This document shows, piece by piece, positions 22,372-25,577 of a DNA stretch of 25,577 nucleotides. Position 1 is the first letter of the stretch. The number at the start of each line of letters is the position of its first letter. The stretch spans positions 1 to 25,577 of the forward strand of contig JACZWN010000019.1 of NCBI GenBank assembly GCA_022572105.1, written 5' to 3'. Origin of the DNA: Pseudomonadota bacterium (GTDB lineage: Bacteria; Pseudomonadota; Alphaproteobacteria; Kiloniellales; J153). The position numbers were made by a program, and so were the translations under genes. Under the pieces are notes generated by a model that saw only the letters and a program-made list of their open reading frames with translations, made no database searches and was not told where the DNA came from.

Positions 22372-23076
22372 TTGGTTCGCTTCGAGGACGTGGTATTGCG
22401 CTACGGCGCGGGCCCCGAAGTCCTGCGCAACGTGTCGTTCCATCTAGAGCCGGGCTCGTTTCATTTCCTGGCCGGGCCGAGCGGCGCCGGCAAGTCCTCG
22501 CTGCTCAAGCTGATGTACCTGGCGTGCCGGCCGAGCAGCGGCCGCGCCATGCTGTTCGGGCGCGACGTGGCGACGCTCGCGCGCCGCGAGACCGCCCTCC
22601 TGCGCCGGCGAATCGGCGTGGTGTTCCAGGATTTCCGCCTGCTCGACCATTTGACCGCGCTCGAGAACGTCGCGCTGCCGCTGAAGGTCGGTGGCCAGCG
22701 CGAGAACAAGGTCCACCAGCACGTCGCCGAGCTGCTCGCCTGGGTCGGGCTCGCCGACCAGGTCCACGCCTTTCCGCCCACGCTGTCCGGCGGCCAGCAG
22801 CAGCGCATCGCCATCGCCCGCGCGGTGGTCGGCCGGCCGAGCCTGCTGCTCGCCGACGAGCCGACCGGCAACGTCGACGACCGCATCGCCGTGCGCCTGC
22901 TCTACCTGTTCGAGGAACTCAACAAGCTGGGCACGACGATCGTGATCGCCACGCACAACGAATCCCTGGTCTCCCGGTTCTCGCACCCGGTGCTGCGCCT
23001 GACCGAGGGCGGGGTCATGGCCGGCCCGGGACCGGTGGCGGGCGCCGCGCGCGCGGGCAAGGGGAGCGCGGCCTAA
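22372..23076 (+). CDS. ftsE: Cell division ATP-binding protein FtsE
   Basis: 234 residues of an ABC ATPase that, with FtsX, activates peptidoglycan hydrolysis at the septum. Walker A is GPSGAGKSS (Lys41), the Q-loop is VVFQDFRLLDHLTALENVALPL (FtsE-specific), the signature is LSGGQQQR, Walker B is LLLADEPTGNVD and the switch His is in IATHNESLV. The TTG at 22372 is preferred because the FtsE core begins there (VRFEDVVLRYG) with GAGGA 11 bases upstream. An in-frame ATG at 22267 would add 35 residues with no family match. The TAA stop forms the first bases of a dispersed repeat that links the gene to ftsX. Confidence 0.95.
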   Translation: MVRFEDVVLRYGAGPEVLRNVSFHLEPGSFHFLAGPSGAGKSSLLKLMYLACRPSSGRAMLFGRDVATLARRETALLRRRIGVVFQDFRLLDHLTALENVALPLKVGGQRENKVHQHVAELLAWVGLADQVHAFPPTLSGGQQQRIAIARAVVGRPSLLLADEPTGNVDDRIAVRLLYLFEELNKLGTTIVIATHNESLVSRFSHPVLRLTEGGVMAGPGPVAGAARAGKGSAA

Positions 23077-23098
23077 TACCAAGGAGCGTTGATATAAC
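23074..23098 (+). repeat. Dispersed repeat between ftsE and ftsX, includes stop codon and RBS
   Basis: TAATACCAAGGAGCG followed by TTGATATAAC fills the gap exactly. TAA is the ftsE stop, AAGGAG at 23081-23086 is the only ribosome binding site candidate for ftsX (12 bases before its ATG), and the GACCCAT end of the repeat is missing. Confidence 0.75.
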
Positions 23099-23995
23099 AT
23101 GCTGTTCCGGCGCGGCGACCTGCCGCTCGATCGCGACCCCACGGGGCGGTTCCTGCCCTGGCTGGTCGCGCTCATGGTCTACCTGGCGGCCTTGGCGCTG
23201 GTCTGCGCCATGGTGATGAACAAGATGGTGGAGCGTTGGGACACCGGCCTCTCGGGCAGCATCACCGTGCAGATTCCCCCCAAACAAGGCGACCCGACCG
23301 AGGCCGGCGCGGCGGCCGATGCTTCGCTCGACGCGGTCATCGAGATCCTGCTGGCCACGCCCGGGGTGATCAGCGCCGAGGTCCTCGACCCCGACGAGAT
23401 CGTCCGCCTGCTCGAGCCCTGGCTCGGCGCCGGGGCATCCTACGGCGACCTGCCGCTACCCGAGCTGATCGCGGTCGGCATCGACCGATCGGCCGCGCCG
23501 GACTTCGAGGAGCTGTCGCGGCGGCTGGCGCAGGCGGCGCCCGGCACCATCCTCGACGACCATCAGAGCTGGCTCGGCCAGCTCCTCGACCTGGCCCGCA
23601 CCATCGAACTGGTGGCGGCGCTGGTCGTCATCCTGGTCGGCGCCTCGGCGGCCACCATGGTGGTCTTCGCCACGCGCATGGGGCTGGCCATCCACGGCCG
23701 GGTCATCGAGCTCCTGCATCTGATCGGCGCCCAGGATTCCTATGTGGCGCGGGAATTCGAGATGCACTCCCTGAAGCTCGCCTTGCGCGGCGGCGTTTTC
23801 GGGCTGGCCTTGGCCGTCATTACCGTGCTCCTGGTCGAGCGCCTGTTCGAGCGCATGGAGGCGGCCTTGCTGCCCGATCTCTCGCTCGTGCCGGGGGAGT
23901 GGGCGCTGCTCGCGCTCTTGCCCCTCGTGGTAGCGGGCATCGCCATGCTGACCGCGCGCTTGACCGTCTTGGGCACCCTCGGCCGGATGCCGTAG
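23099..23995 (+). CDS. ftsX: Cell division protein FtsX (ABC permease)
   Basis: 298 residues with the FtsX plan. There is a short cytoplasmic N-terminus and TM1 (about 21-40, LVALMVYLAALALVCAMVM). A periplasmic domain follows (SITVQIPP, then LLATPGVISAEVLDPDEI with the usual ferredoxin-like pattern). Three more spans lie in the C-terminal half (LVAALVVILVGASAATMVVF, LALRGGVFGLALAVITVLLV, ALLALLPLVVAGIAMLTARL). The cytoplasmic segment HGRVIELLHLIGAQDSYVAREF is the conserved coupling region that contacts FtsE. With FtsE it couples ATP hydrolysis to activation of septal cell-wall hydrolases. Its ribosome binding site lies in the repeat shared with the ftsE stop. Confidence 0.95.
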   Translation: MLFRRGDLPLDRDPTGRFLPWLVALMVYLAALALVCAMVMNKMVERWDTGLSGSITVQIPPKQGDPTEAGAAADASLDAVIEILLATPGVISAEVLDPDEIVRLLEPWLGAGASYGDLPLPELIAVGIDRSAAPDFEELSRRLAQAAPGTILDDHQSWLGQLLDLARTIELVAALVVILVGASAATMVVFATRMGLAIHGRVIELLHLIGAQDSYVAREFEMHSLKLALRGGVFGLALAVITVLLVERLFERMEAALLPDLSLVPGEWALLALLPLVVAGIAMLTARLTVLGTLGRMP

Positions 23996-24005
23996 GCGTC
24001 ACGCG

Positions 24006-24632
24006 ATGACGGAGAACAGGACCCGCGCCGGGCGCCCCCGAAGCCGCCGCCTGACCTGGCGCCTGATCGGGTTCGCCGCCCTGTTCCTCGGCATCTGGCT
24101 GGTCGGGCTGCTGTGGTTCGCCAAGGATCTCCCGGTCTCCGTGGCCGCGCCGGCGCGCGCGACGGACGCCATCGTGGTGCTGACCGGCGGCAGCCGGCGC
24201 GTCCATCAAGGGCTCGAGCTTCTGGCCCAGCGGCGCGCCAAGAAGCTGTTCATTTCCGGCGTCTACCGCGGGGTCGACGTCCGCGAGCTCCTCAGCGTCT
24301 CGCAACAGTCCCCGGCCGATCTCGACTGCTGCATCGCGCTCGGCTACGAAGCCGACAGCACCCGGGGCAACGCGCGCGAGACCGCCGATTGGATGCGCGA
24401 GCAGGGCTTGGGCTCCCTGCGCCTGGTGACGGCGGCCTATCACATGCCGCGCAGCCTGCTTGAGTTCCGGCGCGCCATGCCCAAGATCGAGATCGTTCCG
24501 CACCCGGTCTTTCCGGAACACGTCAAGCAGCGCGACTGGTGGCGCTGGCCGGGCAGCGCGAGCCTCATCATCAGCGAATACAACAAGTACCTGATCGCCC
24601 TGGCGCGCGGCCTGCTCGGCGGAATGGTATGA
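24006..24632 (+). CDS. YdcF-family (DUF218) membrane-anchored protein
   Basis: 208 residues. One N-terminal membrane span (LIGFAALFLGIWLVGLLWFA) is followed by the DUF218/YdcF fold: ATDAIVVLTGGSRRVHQGLELL, KKLFISG, EADSTRGNARETADWM and LRLVTAAYHMPRSLLEF. The family is linked to envelope functions (ElyC/SanA relatives) and may bind nucleotides or lipid carriers, but its activity is unsettled. It starts 10 bp after ftsX and its stop overlaps the acyltransferase start by 4 bp (ATGA), so ftsE, ftsX, ydcF-like and plsC-like genes form one envelope operon. Confidence 0.93.
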   Translation: MTENRTRAGRPRSRRLTWRLIGFAALFLGIWLVGLLWFAKDLPVSVAAPARATDAIVVLTGGSRRVHQGLELLAQRRAKKLFISGVYRGVDVRELLSVSQQSPADLDCCIALGYEADSTRGNARETADWMREQGLGSLRLVTAAYHMPRSLLEFRRAMPKIEIVPHPVFPEHVKQRDWWRWPGSASLIISEYNKYLIALARGLLGGMV

Positions 24633-25354
24633 TGCTCGCGCTGCGCTCGCTGTCGTTCAACATCGCGTTCTTCCTCTGGAGTACGCTGGTCCAGGTGCTC
24701 TTCATGCCGTCCCTGCTGTTTCCGGTGGCGGTCGTCGCGTGGGTCCAGCGGCTCTGGATCGGGGGCTCGCTGGCCTTGCTCGCCGGCATCTGCGATTTGC
24801 GTCACGAAATCCGCGGCCTGGAACATCTGCCGCCCGGACCCTGCATTATCGCCTCGAAGCACCAATCCACCTGGGATACGCTCATCTTCGCCGTGCTGTT
24901 CCACGGCATCGCTTTCATCGTCAAGCGCGAGCTTCTGTGGATCCCCCTGTTCGGCTGGTACATCCAACGCACGGGCTGCATTCCGATCGACCGCCAAGGT
25001 GGCGCGAGCGCCTTGAAGCGGATGATCGCGGGCGCGCGCAATACGATCGGGAACGGCCGGCACATCATCATCTTTCCCGAAGGGACGCGCGTCGCCCCCG
25101 GCCAGCGGAGGCCCTATCATCCGGGGGTGGGCGCGCTCTACCGCCAGCTCGGGGTCCCGGTGGTGCCGGTCGCGCTCAACTCGGGCCTGTTCTGGGGCCG
25201 CCGGACCTTCATCAAGAAGCCGGGCCGCATCACCCTCGAGTTCCTAGAGCCCATTGCCCCGGGGCTTTCGCGCAAGGACTTCACGGCCGAACTGGAGCGC
25301 CGGATCGAGACCGCGAGCGCGCGCTTGCTTGCCGCCGCGCAAGGCGCCACTTGA
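24629..25354 (+). CDS. 1-acyl-sn-glycerol-3-phosphate acyltransferase (PlsC family)
   Basis: 241 residues of the membrane acyltransferase family that adds the second acyl chain to lysophosphatidic acid. The catalytic HX4D motif is HQSTWD (His78, Asp83). The substrate-binding motif is FPEGTR (149-154), and the third block is VPVVPVALNSG. Two hydrophobic segments (about 7-55) anchor the N-terminus. The ATG at 24629 overlaps the YdcF-family stop (ATGA), so translation is coupled. It could act on lysophosphatidic acid or on another lysolipid such as an ornithine lipid precursor; the ftsEX neighbourhood favours a general membrane lipid role. No gene symbol is assigned, because several paralogues are normal. 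Confidence 0.93.
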   Translation: MMLALRSLSFNIAFFLWSTLVQVLFMPSLLFPVAVVAWVQRLWIGGSLALLAGICDLRHEIRGLEHLPPGPCIIASKHQSTWDTLIFAVLFHGIAFIVKRELLWIPLFGWYIQRTGCIPIDRQGGASALKRMIAGARNTIGNGRHIIIFPEGTRVAPGQRRPYHPGVGALYRQLGVPVVPVALNSGLFWGRRTFIKKPGRITLEFLEPIAPGLSRKDFTAELERRIETASARLLAAAQGAT

Positions 25355-25400
25355 ACCGAGTCCGGCGCGGCGGCGGTATCCGCGCCGAAACCCCAGGTAG

Positions 25401-25430
25401 GTTCTCGGGGGGTGGGGTTCTCGGGGGAGG
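25401..25430. repeat. Two tandem GTTCTCGGGGG units
   Basis: GTTCTCGGGGG occurs at 25401 and 25417, 16 bp apart, each followed by a G-rich tail. Short and of unknown meaning; the G-runs could form a G-quadruplex on this strand. Confidence 0.6.
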
Positions 25431-25433
25431 TCT

Positions 25434-25442
25434 TGTGGATAA
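25434..25442 (-). promoter_or_regulatory. Single consensus DnaA-box match
   Basis: TGTGGATAA on the plus strand is the complement of the consensus TTATCCACA. Only one copy is present and there is no AT-rich unwinding region in the window, so it is not evidence of an origin; a 9-mer also occurs by chance. Confidence 0.35.
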
Positions 25443-25577
25443 GGCTGTGGGCGGTTCCGAAGCGGACCCGCGAAGCCGGCTCGGGATCCGCCGCGTCCAG
25501 ACGCGGCTGGACCCTGGCGTCCCGACTCGGGCGGAAACAAAGCAGGAACATCTGCTTGACCCCCCTCCACCGGCCCC

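Larger units (their letters stand above)
25355..25577. other. Intergenic end region, possibly the start of a further gene
   Basis: After the acyltransferase no established gene is visible. A frame from the GTG at 25435 (MDKAVGGSEADPRSRLG...) stays open to the window edge with GGAGG just upstream, but has no recognisable family and coincides with a DnaA-box-like sequence. I leave it uncalled. Confidence 0.4.

Noticed and set aside
25434..25577. Replication origin, or a partial CDS from the GTG at 25435
   Set aside because: Only one DnaA box, no AT-rich region and no recognisable coding signature before the window ends.

Overview
The window is high-GC, densely packed chromosomal DNA whose gene content points to an alphaproteobacterium, probably of the Rhodospirillales or a close relative. 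Markers are a class I lysyl-tRNA synthetase, a zinc-ribbon/DUF3426 protein divergent from ftsEX, a TIGR01459-type HAD protein, a TIGR02281-type membrane retropepsin and an alphaproteobacterial S24 repressor. The species cannot be named from sequence alone. There are no rRNA, tRNA or CRISPR features that I can see.

Layout. 1-1932 (minus): an overlapping operon of a D-2-hydroxyacid dehydrogenase, a PEP mutase/phosphonopyruvate hydrolase family enzyme and the start of a third gene. 2013-3648 (plus): an ECF sigma factor, a membrane anti-sigma-like protein and a periplasmic Spy/CnrX-like sensor. 3735-5336: class I lysS (lysK), followed by a 263-bp inverted-repeat element, then a convergent class IV aminotransferase and an S24/HTH repressor. 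7273-7755: a non-coding stretch with two back-to-back triplicated tandem repeats. 7756-9729: DUF952, a pyrD that has lost about 100 central codons in frame, and a hicAB toxin-antitoxin pair with a palindromic operator. 9933-12158: a membrane protein with a degenerate EAL domain and a HAD hydrolase. 12169-13898 (minus): an SDR, a truncated aldo/keto reductase remnant and a retropepsin-like protease. 14062-15441: two inverted copies of a MITE-like element around about 1 kb of lower-GC, foreign-looking DNA. 15602-21368: a signalling block with a single-domain response regulator, a peptidoglycan-binding lipoprotein, a CHASE histidine kinase and a response regulator with a degenerate HD-GYP-like output. 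21437-25354: the DUF3426 protein, ftsE, ftsX, a YdcF-family protein and a PlsC-type acyltransferase.

The strongest theme outside the genes is a dispersed palindromic repeat (5' TAATACC..., then TTGATA, then GACCCAT). It occurs about nine times, mostly at gene ends. In three genes (lysK, the single-domain regulator, ftsE) the repeat supplies the TAA stop codon, and between ftsE and ftsX it also contains the likely ribosome binding site of ftsX. One copy marks the breakpoint of the aldo/keto reductase remnant, and an inverted pair forms the ends of the 263-bp element. No defence island or large mobile element is present. The best candidates for new biology are the phosphonopyruvate hydrolase/hydroxyacid dehydrogenase pairing, the repeat family and the two catalytically degenerate second-messenger domains.
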